From NCBI GenBank assembly GCA_963700745.1, contig CAVOYT010000012.1:372001-436000 (forward strand): a stretch of 64,000 nucleotides of DNA. The letters are read 5' to 3'. The DNA comes from UBA10649 sp963700745. Its GTDB lineage: Bacteria; Actinomycetota; Actinomycetes; S36-B12. The notes below the pieces were generated by a model, which was not told where the DNA came from, made no database searches, and worked only from the letters and a program-made list of their open reading frames with translations. Positions 1 through 8,885 of this stretch are shown here, piece by piece; position 1 is the stretch's first letter; every line of letters begins with the position of its first letter. Both the position numbers and the translations under genes were made by a program.

Positions 1-1224
1 GCATCTTGGACCAGGCAGCCATCGACGCATTCAGCACGGGCGCGAAGGACCTCATGGCGGACATCGGCGCCGAGCTGCTGGAGCCACTGCCCGGTGGCAA
101 GCCTGGCCAACGGCGGATCAAGCCCGAGGAGTGGCCCGACCCGACTTCGTCGACGTCGGCGTGCGCGGCGACCTAGCGCGGAGTTCGACGGCGCCCGGTT
201 TGCCGACCGCGGGGACTTCACCGGCGAGCTGCGAGGAGATGAAGTTCATTGATGCGGTCGCCGAGGTGATGCACCGGCGGATGGAGCTCGACGAGTCCAT
301 CGTCATCATGGGCGAGGACATCCATCGCCTCAGTGGCGGGACGAACGGCGCCACCAAGGGCCTGAAGGACGCCTTCCCCGATCGCGTCCTCGGCACGCCG
401 ATCAGCGAGAACGCCTTCACCGGCCTCGCCGGCGGCATCGCGCTCGACGGCCGGTTCCGGCCGGTGGTCGAGTTCATGTATGCGGACTTCATGTGGGTGG
501 CTGCCGACCAGCTGTTCAACCAGATCGGCAAGGCCCGACACATGTTCGGCGGCACGACAGCGTTCCCGTGGTGCTACGCAGCAAGGTGGCGCAGGGCACC
601 GGCTACGGCTCCCAGCACTCGATGGACCCGGCCGGCATCCTCTCCACGAACCCCGGGTGGCGGATCGTGGCGCCGTCGACGCCCTTCGACTACGTCGGGC
701 TGATGAACAGCGCCCTGCGCTGCGACGATCCGGTCGTCGTGCTCGAGCACGTGGACCTCTACACGTCGACCGGCGAGGGTCCGGTCGACGACTTCGACTA
801 CTGCCTGCCGGTCGGCAAGGCGGCGGTGCGGCGCGAGGGATCCGACGTCACGATCATCACGTACCTCGCCATGACGCAGTACGTCCTCGCAGCGGTCGAC
901 GAGGTCGGCACCGTCGACGCCGAGGTGATCGACCTGCGGTGGCTCGACCGCGCCAGCATCGACTGGGACACCATCGGCGAGAGCATCCGCAAGACCAACA
1001 ACGTGCTGATCGCCGAGCAGGGGTCGCGCGGCACCTCCTACGGGGGCTGGCTCGCGGACGAGATCCAGCGGCGCTTCTTCGACTGGCTCGACCAGCCGAT
1101 CCAGCGCGTGACCGGCGGAGAGGCGTCGCCCAGCATCAGCAAGGTGCTCGAGCGAGCGGCGATCGCCCAGCGCGAAGAGGTCGTCACGGCGCTTCGCGAC
1201 ATCATGGAGGCGCCGGATGCCTGA
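1..1224 (+). pseudogene. 2-oxoacid dehydrogenase E1, fused alpha/beta type, 5' partial, frameshifted
   Basis: This is the thiamine-diphosphate E1 component that decarboxylates a 2-oxoacid and acylates the lipoyl arm of the E2 encoded next. The window opens inside the alpha part, and the transketolase-like beta part follows from about 239 (MKFIDAVAEVMHRR, then ENAFTGLAGGIALDG and VEFMYADF). The coding sense moves between frames near 135, 178, 233 and 566, and from there to the stop it is open and well conserved. The stretch around 140-235 reads like the linker of the fused alpha/beta E1 proteins of actinobacteria (FVDVGVRGDL, then EFDGARFADRGDF), so I infer one fused gene. The stop overlaps the E2 start by 8 bases. 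Four indels in a conserved enzyme suggest sequence errors, but I cannot exclude a real pseudogene. Whether the substrate is pyruvate, branched-chain 2-oxoacids or acetoin is unknown. Confidence 0.75.
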
Positions 1225-2459
1225 GCTGCTGCGGATGCCCGAGGTGGCCGCCGGTGCCACCCATGCGGTCCTGTCCAGCTGGACGATCCCGGAGGGCGAG
1301 GACTACGCCACCTCGACGGTCATCGCCATCATCGAGACCGACAAGGCGATCGTGGACTACGAGGCGGAGGCCGACGGCGTGATCCTGCGCCGCCTCGCCG
1401 CGGAAGGTGCCGAGGTCGCGATCGGCGATCCGATCGCGCTCATCGCCGCTCACGGCGAGACCGTCGCCGACATCGACGCGGCACTCGCGGCCCTGGGCGG
1501 CGCGGCCGCGACCGACGCGCCCCCCGAGCCGTCCGCGGCTGAGCCTGCCGCCGAAGTCCCGGCTCCTGCGGTCGCGACCCGTACCTCGGAGGTGCCCGTT
1601 GGCGGCACCCGCCTGTTCGCCAGCCCACTGGCCCGTCGACTGGCCAAGGAGCGCGGGATCGACCTGGCGACGATCCACGGCAGCGGACCCAACGGCCGGA
1701 TCCGCCGCCGCGACCTCGATCAGGCCCCGACCACGCCCACCGCTGCCGCTGCCCCGATCGCCGCTCCGGCGTCGTCAGCCGGCTACACCGACGTGCCGCA
1801 CACGAGACTGCGCCGGGCCATCGCGGCGCGGCTCACGCAGAGCGTGACCACGGCTCCGCACTTCTACCTGCGCGGCAGCGCTCGGGTCGACCGGCTGATG
1901 GCCCTTCGGGCCGAGATCAACGCCGGCGAGGACGTGCGGGTCTCGCGTCAACGACCTGGTCATCAAGGCGGTCGCAGGGGCGCACACCCGCGTCCCGGCT
2001 GCGAACGTCATCTGGACCGACGATGCCATCCGGATCTTCGACGGTGTCGACATCGCCGTCGCGATCGCTACCGACACCGGGCTCGTCACTCCCGTCCTGC
2101 GAGGGGTGCAGTCCCTGTCGCTCACGCAGATTGCGCTGGCCACCAAGGACTTCGCGGCCCGCGCTCGGGCCGGCGAGCTGCGCCAGAATGAGCTCGAGGG
2201 CGGCACGACCAGTGTCAGCAACCTCGGGATGTTCGGCACCGAGGAGTTCGCGGCGATCATCAACCCGCCGCACTCGTCGATCCTGGCCGTCGGCGCGGCC
2301 ACGCAGGAACCGGTCGTCGTCGACGGGGGCGTCGAGGTCGGAACAGTCATGCGCGTGACGCTGTCGGTCGATCACCGTCCGATCGACGGCGCCGTGGCCG
2401 CACAGTGGATGAAGGTGTTCGTCGACCTGCTCGAGCAGCCGGCCAAGATCCTCGCCTGA
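1217..2459 (+). CDS. Dihydrolipoamide acyltransferase E2 of a 2-oxoacid dehydrogenase (one frameshift)
   Basis: E2 accepts the acyl group from E1 on its lipoyl lysine and passes it to CoA. The N-terminal lipoyl domain (residues about 1-78) carries the lipoylation motif around ETDKAIVDY. A Pro/Ala linker leads to a peripheral subunit-binding domain near residues 135-170 (ASPLARRLAKERGIDL, then GPNGRIRRRDL). The catalytic domain follows and ends with the HxxxDG motif (SVDHRPIDGAVAAQWMK). The frame changes once, near 1940, where VNDLVIKAVAG should follow DVRV; both sides are well conserved, so a single-base indel is likely. The ATG lies inside the end of E1, which indicates translational coupling. 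No E3 gene lies nearby, so a shared dihydrolipoamide dehydrogenase is presumably used. Confidence 0.85.
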
Positions 2460-2472
2460 CCAGCGCCCCACC

Positions 2473-2538
2473 CCGATGCCTCGTCACTTGTGGCGGGTTT
2501 TCGGCCCCGGAAAGTCGCCACGAGTGACGACGCATCGG
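2473..2538. repeat. Palindromic repeat at a convergent gene junction (copy 1)
   Basis: The arms 2473-2495 and 2516-2538 pair over 23 positions with two mismatches, and the inner bases extend the stem almost to a 2-base loop. It sits exactly between the end of the E2 gene and the end of the minus-strand AhpD-like gene. It shares the core TTGTGGCGGG followed by TTTCG with the repeat at 37664 (which has one extra G). It probably acts as a bidirectional terminator or belongs to a REP-like family. Confidence 0.7.
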
Positions 2539-2544
2539 AGGGGT

Positions 2545-3183
2545 TCAGGCGGACGAGCTGCCGGCCCAGTAGTCCTCGCGGCTCTTGGTCTCGGACAGGG
2601 TGTCCGCATCCTCGAAGCCCGGGGCCATCGACGCGGCCGTGCCGGCGAGGTACTGGTGGTGCTCGATGCCCAGCATTCGGATCCAGCTCTGCTGCCCGAA
2701 GGTCAGCCCGATGAAGCAGCCGAGCTCGACCATCTGCTCCTCGGTGAAGTACTCGTGCATCTTCGACCACATGAGCTCCTCGTCCACGCTGGCGGCCCCC
2801 CAGGCGATCGCCTGGGCGTAGCGCAGCGCTGCCTTCTGCTCATCGGTGTAGAGGTCTGAGGCCTCGAAGTTGAGCAGCTCGTCGTACTGCATCTCCTGCA
2901 GCCCGGACGCGACGGCGGTCTCCGACCGCTGGTTGCCGCAGAACTCGCAGGTCACGGTGCGAGAGATGTAGACGCGGCACAGTTCCTTGATCGAGTGATC
3001 CATCACGCCCTCGCGGAAGATCTTCTGCCAGGAGTCGGCGAAGAACCAGAAGGACCGCTCGGAGTGGGCGCGGATGGCGGACGACTCGGGCCGGGGCGTA
3101 CCGTGCTCGGCGCACCGCACGAGCTCAGCCTGCATGCGCTCGTCGACATCGTCGAAGGGGACGAAGCTGATGCGCTGGGGCAT
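2545..3183 (-). CDS. AhpD/carboxymuconolactone decarboxylase-like protein
   Basis: This 212-residue protein of the AhpD-like all-alpha fold carries the redox CxxC motif at Cys79 and Cys82 (TCEFCGNQRS). The classical AhpD pattern has a His four residues after the second Cys; here an Arg stands there, so peroxidase-type proton relay may differ. Family members are thiol-dependent peroxidases or ring-lactone enzymes, and neither can be chosen here. The ATG at 3183 has a GAGGAG ribosome site. It diverges from the molybdenum hydroxylase small subunit, and the 81-base gap holds a LacI-type operator, so it probably belongs to the same regulon. Confidence 0.8.
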   Translation of the reverse strand: MPQRISFVPFDDVDERMQAELVRCAEHGTPRPESSAIRAHSERSFWFFADSWQKIFREGVMDHSIKELCRVYISRTVTCEFCGNQRSETAVASGLQEMQYDELLNFEASDLYTDEQKAALRYAQAIAWGAASVDEELMWSKMHEYFTEEQMVELGCFIGLTFGQQSWIRMLGIEHHQYLAGTAASMAPGFEDADTLSETKSREDYWAGSSSA

Positions 3184-3227
3184 GGGATCTCCTCGGATCG
3201 GCGCGCAGGGGGCTCAACTGTCATAGC

Positions 3228-3256
3228 ATTGTGCAATCGATTGCGGCGAGAAGCAA
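3228..3256 (-). promoter_or_regulatory. Candidate promoter of the AhpD-like gene with the operator in its spacer
   Basis: On the minus strand TTGCTT (3256-3251) and CACAAT (3233-3228) are separated by exactly 17 bases. The palindromic operator 3232-3245 occupies most of that spacer, the classic place for repression. The boxes are only partial matches to consensus. Confidence 0.4.
3232..3245. promoter_or_regulatory. LacI-type operator, copy 1
   Basis: TGCAATCGATTGCG is a palindrome (GCAATCGATTGC perfect) with a central CG, the form LacI-family proteins bind. It lies between the divergent AhpD-like and molybdenum hydroxylase genes. The same 12-mer core recurs at 16015-16026 and its inner 10-mer at 5894-5903, all in start regions of the island that also encodes a LacI regulator at 18234. 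Confidence 0.75.
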
Positions 3257-3264
3257 GGGATCAG

Positions 3265-3741
3265 GTGGACGAGAACCATTCGCTCGAGGTCAACGGGCAC
3301 GAGCAGGCGGTGGCCTGCGATCGGGACACCCCGCTGCTGTGGGTGCTGCGCGACGCCCTCGGCCTGACCGGGACCCGTTTCGGGTGCGGTTCGGGCAGTT
3401 GCGGCGCGTGCACGGTCCTCGTCGACGGCACCCCCGTGCACTCGTGTGACACCCCGATGTGGTCCGTTGACGGGCGCACCGTGACGACGGTCGAGCGGCT
3501 CACCGCCGACGGGCCGCACCCGGTCCAGGAGGCGCTCATCGACCATCAGGCGGGCCAGTGCGGCTACTGCCTCTCGGGAATCGTCATGCGGTCCGCACCA
3601 CTCGTCGACTCGGCGCGGGCCGCGGGTGCGCCGCTGACGGATGCGGACGTACGCGAAGCGCTGGCGGGGCACCTGTGCCGGTGCGGCGCGCACAACCGCA
3701 TCGTGGCCGCGGTGGTCTCGGCCAGCACGGTGCCCTCATGA
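3265..3741 (+). CDS. [2Fe-2S] small subunit of a molybdenum hydroxylase (IorA/CoxS-like)
   Basis: This is the electron-transfer subunit of a xanthine-oxidase-family hydroxylase, carrying two [2Fe-2S] clusters. The plant-type ferredoxin Cys set is visible (FGCGSGSCGACTVLVDG and the later Cys in HSCDTPM). The second cluster motifs are QCGYCLSG and LCRCGAHN. I chose the GTG at 3265 because a purine-rich AAGGGA lies just upstream and the family N-terminus (hydrophilic start, then ferredoxin strand) begins there, giving 158 residues. The stop overlaps the ATG of the large subunit (ATGA). No FAD subunit follows, as in isoquinoline 1-oxidoreductase and nicotinate dehydrogenase. Confidence 0.9.
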   Translation: MDENHSLEVNGHEQAVACDRDTPLLWVLRDALGLTGTRFGCGSGSCGACTVLVDGTPVHSCDTPMWSVDGRTVTTVERLTADGPHPVQEALIDHQAGQCGYCLSGIVMRSAPLVDSARAAGAPLTDADVREALAGHLCRCGAHNRIVAAVVSASTVPS

Positions 3742-5850
3742 CCATCTCCCCCGCCACCGTCTCGCTGGCGACCAATCCGCTGCTGTCGCAGTGGCTTGAC
3801 TGCTCCGAACCCGGGGTCATCACCGCCCGGACGGGCAAGTCCGAGCTTGGCCAGGGGATCGCCACGGCCCTCGCCCAGGTGGTCGCCGACGCGACGGGCG
3901 TCGACGTCGCCCGCGTCCGCATGCGACCCCCGAACACCGACGGCAGCCCGGACGAGGGCTTCACCGCCGGCAGCATGTCGGTGCTGCACTCCGGCTCGGC
4001 GCTGAAGGCCGCCGGCAACGCGATGCGTGAACTCTTCGCCGCCGCGGCACGACGGACCCTGTCGACCGACGATGTCGTGCTGGTCGACGGCACGTTCGTC
4101 GCCGGTGACCGGCACACCACCTACTGGGACCTCGCGCCGGAGGTCGACCTGCACGTCGAGTTCGAGCCGGGTGCGTCGCCTCTCCCTCCCGCCGCCGTCG
4201 GCGAGAGCCTGCCGCGAACCGACCTGCCGGACAAGGTGCTCGGCCGCCCCCGCTACCTGCACGACCTGCGGCTGCCCGGCCAGGTGTTCGGTCGCGTGCT
4301 CCGCCCGCCCTACCGGGGGGCCGAGCTGTCCGGCTTCGATGCGGCCGCCGTCTCGGCACTCCCCGGGGTGGTGGCGGTCGTCGTCGACGGGAGCTTCGTC
4401 GGCGTGGTGGCCGAGACCGAGATCCGGTCGCGGGAGGCCCTGGAGGCGGCCCGCGCCGTGGCGGTCTGGACCGGGGAGCCGGTCGACCTCACCACCGACG
4501 GGGTGCGCGACTTCCTCACCCGGGCGAGCGCCGACATCGACGTCCTCGCGGAACCCGACTCTCCCCCGAGCCCCGCCGGCACCGGACTCGTCGGCCTTCC
4601 ACGCCCGCTACTCGCGCCCCTTCATCGCGCACGCCTCCATCGGGCCATCCGTCGCCATGGGCCGCTACGACGACACGGGCCTGCACATCTGGACGCACAG
4701 CCAGGGGGTGTACCCGCTGCGCACGGACATCGCCCGCGCGCTCGGCGTCCCGGCCGCGGCCGTCCACGTCGAGCACGTCGAGGGGGCCGGCTGCTACGGG
4801 CACAACGGCGCCGATGACGTCGCGTACGACGCGGCGCTGCTGGCACTGGCGGTGCCCGGCCGACCTGTGCACGTGACGTGGTCCCGAGAGGACGAACTGG
4901 GCTGGTCGCCGTTCGGCCCGGCCATGGTCGTCGACATCGACACGACGTGTGCCGACGACGGCACCATCACGTCATGGACGTGGACCGGCTTCGGCAACGG
5001 TCACATGCTGCGACCGAACACGCTGCCCTCGCCATCGCTCCTCGCCTACGCCAGCCAGGCCGGCGGACAACCGATCCCGCCGTCCACCGAACCCCCAGCG
5101 GCCAACGGCTTCGGCACTGGTCGCAACGCCATCCCCGGCTACGACGTCGGACCGGTGACGGCCACCGCCCACCGGCTCACGGAGATGCCGATCCGCGCGT
5201 CTGCGCTGCGGTCCCTCGGCGCCCACCTCAACGTGTTCGCGGTGGAGCAGCACCTGGACGACCTCGCGCGGCAGGTCGACGCCGACCCGCTCGAGTACCG
5301 CCTGCGCCATCTCTCCGACCCCCGCGGACGAGCCGTGCTCGAACGCGTCGCCGCGATGTGCGACTGGTCCAACCCGCCGCGCGGTGAGGCGGCTGGCCGA
5401 GGCCTGGGCTTCGCGCGCTACAAGGGCAAGGGCGCCTGGTGCGCCGTCGTCGTCGACATCGAGGCCGAGGAGCGGATCCGCATGACCCGCATGTGGATCG
5501 CGGTCGACGTCGGCCTCGCCGTCAACCCCGACGGAGTGGTCAACCAGATCGAGGGAGGTGCGATCCAGTCGGCGAGCTGGACCCTGCTGGAGCAGGTGCG
5601 CTTCGCCGAGGGTCGGGTTCTCAGCGACACGTGGGAGGAGTACCCGATCATCACCTTCGGCGACGTGCCGCCGATCGAGGTGGCGATCGTCGACCGGCCC
5701 GACGAGCAGTGGCTCGGTGCCGGCGAGGCGTCGATGGGACCCACCGCGGCCGCACTCGGCAACGCCCTGATGGACGCCACCGGCATCCGCGTCCGAGCGC
5801 TGCCCCTGACCCCGGAGAACATCGTGGCCGCGATGGACGAGCAGGCCTGA
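3738..5850 (+). CDS. Molybdopterin-binding large subunit of an IorB-type hydroxylase (one frameshift)
   Basis: This catalytic subunit binds the molybdenum cofactor and hydroxylates a carbon next to a heteroatom, typically in an N-heteroaromatic ring. Unlike CoxL or XdhB, the protein opens directly with a cofactor-binding segment (GKSELGQGIATALAQ, then PDEGFTAGSMSV), and the hammerhead domain comes after it (about residue 155 on). This permuted order is that of isoquinoline 1-oxidoreductase beta. The loop MPIRASALRSLGAHLN replaces the AYRCSFR of CO dehydrogenase, so CO is not the substrate. The catalytic Glu lies in GAGEASMGPTAAALGNA near the C-terminus. The frame shifts once near 4580, between TGL and SAFHARYSRPF; both sides are conserved. 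Confidence 0.85.
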
Positions 5851-5891
5851 CGGACTCACGCCGAAACCGGAACGTCCGCGGACTGCGTCAC

Positions 5892-5905
5892 TACAATCGA
5901 TTGCA
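5892..5905. promoter_or_regulatory. LacI-type operator, copy 2, fused with a -10 box at the start codon
   Basis: TACAATCGATTGCA contains the perfect core CAATCGATTG (5894-5903). The left part TACAAT is itself a good -10 box, and a start site seven bases on would coincide with the A of the ATG at 5905. There is no Shine-Dalgarno sequence, so the next gene is probably transcribed without a leader and repressed directly at its start. No convincing -35 box is visible. Confidence 0.65.
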
Positions 5906-7474
5906 TGACCGTGGAGACCGCCGACATCGTCGTTGCCGGGGCGGGTCACAACGCCCTCATCGCCGCCGCGTACCTCGCCCGAGCCGGCAAGAGCGTGCTC
6001 GTCGTCGACGCGCGCCACATCCCGGGGGGCGGAGTCGCCACCGAGGAGTACCTGCCCGGCTTCTTCATGGACAGCTGCTCCACCGGACACACCATCATCC
6101 AGGGCAACCCGGTGATCAAGGACGACAGCCTCGGCCTGATCAGCGAGCACGGACTGGCCTACGTCGACCCCGACCCGGTCGCGCGCGTCGCCTTCCCCGA
6201 CGGCGAGCAGATCGGCATGCACCTCGATCCGCAGGCCACCTACGACGAGTTCGCCCGGTTCAGCACCCGCGATGCGGACCGCTACCTGGAGTTCCTCGCC
6301 GACTGGGATCGCGCCAAGGTCGCCTTCTCGACGGCGAACAACACCCCGATCGGCTGGGGTCCGTCACTGGACCAGCTGCTCGACCAGCTGCCGAACGGCG
6401 GCACCTGGCGCCGCCGGCGGGCGCTGAGCGCCTGGGACGTCATCCGGCACGAGTTCAGCGAGGAGCATGTCCAGGCCTTCCTGTTCTGGGAGGCCTGCCA
6501 GACCTTCGGATCGGTGGACCTCCCCGGCTCGGGCGTGATGCCCTACTCGATCATGGGCGGACGCCAGCGGCGCAGCTGGACCATCCCCCTCGGCGGATCG
6601 GGCCGCCTGACCGATGCCCTGGTCTCGGTGATCGAGTCGCACGGCGGCCGCATCATCTGCGACACCGAGGTCTCCCGACTGCTGCTGGACGATGGGCGCT
6701 GCGTCGGCATCGAGGCGACCGACGGGCGGCAGTTCCTGGGCACCGAGGCCGTGCTGTCGACGATCCACGTCAAGCACCTGGTCGACATGGCTCCGGCCGA
6801 GGCATGGGGCGAGGACTTCACCTACGGCGTGGAGACCTACGACATCGGCATCCCGCTGTTCGCCTTCTTCCTCGTCACGAACGAGGTGCCCACGTTCCGG
6901 GGCCTGCGCGCCGGAGGACACCGCCGTGAGCAGCGGACTCGCCCTGTGGCCGCAGGACGCCATCGAGCAGGTCCGGGACATCCGCGATCGCAAGCCGGTG
7001 ACCGGCTCGGCCTGGACGCTCGTCGCCACCCCCAGCCTCGTCGATCCGTCGCGGGCGCCGGAGGGCAAGCACACGGTCAAGGTGCTGGTGCCGTGCTCGC
7101 ACGTCGCCCCCTACGGCGCCGACTCGTGGGACGACGTCAAGGAGCGGCACGCCGACGAACTGCTCGCGTACGTCCAGACCGCGATCCCCAACCTGAACGA
7201 GTCGACCATCGAGGCTCGCATCGTCAAGAGCCCGCTCGACCTCGAGCGTGCGAACGCGCACATGATCAACGGCTGCGCGCACGGCGGCGACAAGGGAGTG
7301 CCGTTCAGCGGGCCGCTGCGTCCGGTCCCCGGATGGGCCACGCACACGATGCCGATCCCCGGGCTCTACCAGACCGGCGGGACGACTCATCCGGGCGGAT
7401 CGATCACCGGCTCACCGGGTCGCAACGCGGCGATGGTCATGATGAAGGACCTCGGGCTCGACTTCCCCGGCTGA
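5905..7474 (+). CDS. FAD-dependent oxidoreductase of the phytoene-desaturase (CrtI) superfamily (one frameshift)
   Basis: This amine-oxidase/CrtI-type flavoprotein has the dinucleotide motif at its N-terminus (DIVVAGAGHNALIAAAYLARAG) followed by an Asp-containing VVDARHIPGGG. The family C-terminal FAD motif is GGTTHPGGSITGSPGRNAA. The length, about 522 residues when the shift near 6915 is repaired, suits the family. The break lies between VPTFRG and APEDTAVSSGLALW. Homologues include carotenoid enzymes and many uncharacterised catabolic oxidases. No carotenoid gene is nearby and the operator overlaps the start codon, so a catabolic role in the island is more likely. Confidence 0.8.
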
Positions 7475-7479
7475 CGAAC

Positions 7480-7959
7480 TCAGGCCGGCACGACCTCCCA
7501 GCGCACGTCGAGCCGGACGCCGGCGTCCTTCATCAGGTTCATCACCGGGCAACGGGCCTCGACCTCCTCGACGAGGCGGTCGAGTGCGTCCTGCGATTCG
7601 TGCGAGATCACCTTCGCGCTGAGCCGGACGGTCTGGAAGTGCGGTCGGACGGAGCGGTCGCCGCTGCGACCTCGGATGTCGATCGTGCAGGCGGCCGCGA
7701 ACTCGATGCGGTCATACGTGAAGTCGTATTCGGTGGCCGTGCGGCGGAAGGTCACCGCCTCGCAGCCGCAGAGCGCGCCGAGGACGGACTGAAGGGGAGT
7801 GGGTCCGACCCTCCTCCACCGGCCACGACCGGCTCGTCGGTCACCTGAACGCCGGCCTCCGGCGTAGTCGAGGACGGTCCGCATCGTGTCATTCGTCGTG
7901 GCCGCAGTGACCTGGCGTCGCCGGATGAACTCCCCGGTGGGCTCGACGACGGCGGTCAC
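7480..7959 (-). CDS. OsmC-family protein (two compensating frameshifts)
   Basis: OsmC/Ohr proteins reduce organic hydroperoxides with a Cys pair. Both Cys are seen: one in the helix LGALCGCEAVTF, the other in ARCPVMNLM. The stretch between about 7860 and 7802 reads as Arg-rich nonsense in the main frame, but shifted by one it gives GVQVTDEPVVAGGGGSDP, the usual OsmC loop before PTPLQ. Two compensating indels are therefore likely. The start ATG overlaps the stop of the upstream dehydrogenase gene. It is the last gene of the minus-strand operon that begins with the ABC transporter, and a protective role against peroxide made by island oxidases is inferred. Confidence 0.8.
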   Translation of the reverse strand: MTAVVEPTGEFIRRRQVTAATTNDTMRTVLDYAGGRRSGDRRAGRGRWRRVGPTPLQSVLGALCGCEAVTFRRTATEYDFTYDRIEFAAACTIDIRGRSGDRSVRPHFQTVRLSAKVISHESQDALDRLVEEVEARCPVMNLMKDAGVRLDVRWEVVPA

Positions 7960-8885
7960 TCCGGGTCCAGCCCGTCGGTGACGTCGGCATTCTCGCTCTT
8001 CAGTTCGACCCCGGCGTTGGCAGCGGCGACGAGAAGCATCGTCGCGAAGTCGTCCTTGGCGAAGCCGCGCCCGACCGTCGACTCGACGATGTCGCGCGTC
8101 AGGTTCGTGATGGGCATCGGCACCTCGTACTTGCGCGCCTCGGCGAGACCCAGGTCGAAGTCCTTGCGCAGGAGCACCGGGGTGAACGTCGGATGGAAGT
8201 CGAGATTCACCAGCGCAGGCGTCTTGTACTGACTGAAGAGCGAGCCCATCACGCTGTTGTTGATGAAGTCCATGATGGCTTCCCGGCTCACGCCGCTCTT
8301 CTCTCCGAGCACCAGGATCTCCGCCAGCGACTGCGTGTAGATGCCCAGGAGCAGGTTGTGGAAGATCTTCACCAGCCGGGCAGACTCTCCCTCGCCGACG
8401 TACGTCACCGACCGGCCGAGCGACTCGATCATCGGCTTGACCAGGACGAACGTCTCCTCGTCACCACTGCAGACGACGCTGAGCTTGCCGGCGGCCACGA
8501 CCTTCCCGTTGCCGCTCACGGGCGCGGCGAAGAACCGGGTACCCCGGGCCTCGGCGGCCTCTCGGACCGTTCGGCTGGTCTCGACACTGACCGTCGAGCA
8601 GTCGACGACGATCCCGGGCACGGTCTCGCCCGTGAGCAGGCCGGTGTCGGGGTCCAGCATCACCTGCTCGAGGTCCGCGGACGTGCTGACCATGCTGAAG
8701 ACCACGTCGCGCGATGCGAGGCCACGGATGGTGTCCGCGACGGTCGCGCCCTCGTCCGCCACCGGCTGCGCCTTCGCCGCGGTGCGGTTCCACACCTCGA
8801 CGTCGTATCCGGCCTTCACCAGCCGGGTCGCCAGCGGGGCGCCCATGTTTCCCAACCCGATCCAGCCGATCGTGCGTGACGTCAC
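7956..8885 (-). CDS. 3-hydroxyisobutyrate dehydrogenase-family NAD(P)-dependent dehydrogenase
   Basis: This beta-hydroxyacid dehydrogenase oxidises a 3-hydroxy or 2-hydroxymethyl acid to the semialdehyde, or reduces the reverse. The Rossmann motif GLGNMG lies at residues 10-15, the substrate-binding motif at APVSGNGKVVAAGKL, and the catalytic Lys in RLVKIFHNLLLG. It has 309 residues, slightly longer than the usual 290-300, with an acidic tail. The GTG start (8885) follows a GGAGG site ten bases upstream and directly abuts the stop of the hydrolase gene. Its place in the operon suggests it handles a hydroxy acid or aldehyde released by the preceding hydrolases. The exact substrate is not predictable, and glyoxylate/succinic semialdehyde reductase activity is an alternative. 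Confidence 0.88.
   Translation of the reverse strand: MTSRTIGWIGLGNMGAPLATRLVKAGYDVEVWNRTAAKAQPVADEGATVADTIRGLASRDVVFSMVSTSADLEQVMLDPDTGLLTGETVPGIVVDCSTVSVETSRTVREAAEARGTRFFAAPVSGNGKVVAAGKLSVVCSGDEETFVLVKPMIESLGRSVTYVGEGESARLVKIFHNLLLGIYTQSLAEILVLGEKSGVSREAIMDFINNSVMGSLFSQYKTPALVNLDFHPTFTPVLLRKDFDLGLAEARKYEVPMPITNLTRDIVESTVGRGFAKDDFATMLLVAAANAGVELKSENADVTDGLDPE

Noticed and set aside
3265..5850. Aerobic CO dehydrogenase (coxSL)
   Set aside because: The large subunit lacks AYRCSFR, has a permuted domain order and no FAD subunit.
5905..7474. Carotenoid biosynthesis (crtI)
   Set aside because: No phytoene synthase or other carotenoid gene is near, and control by the island operator argues for catabolism.
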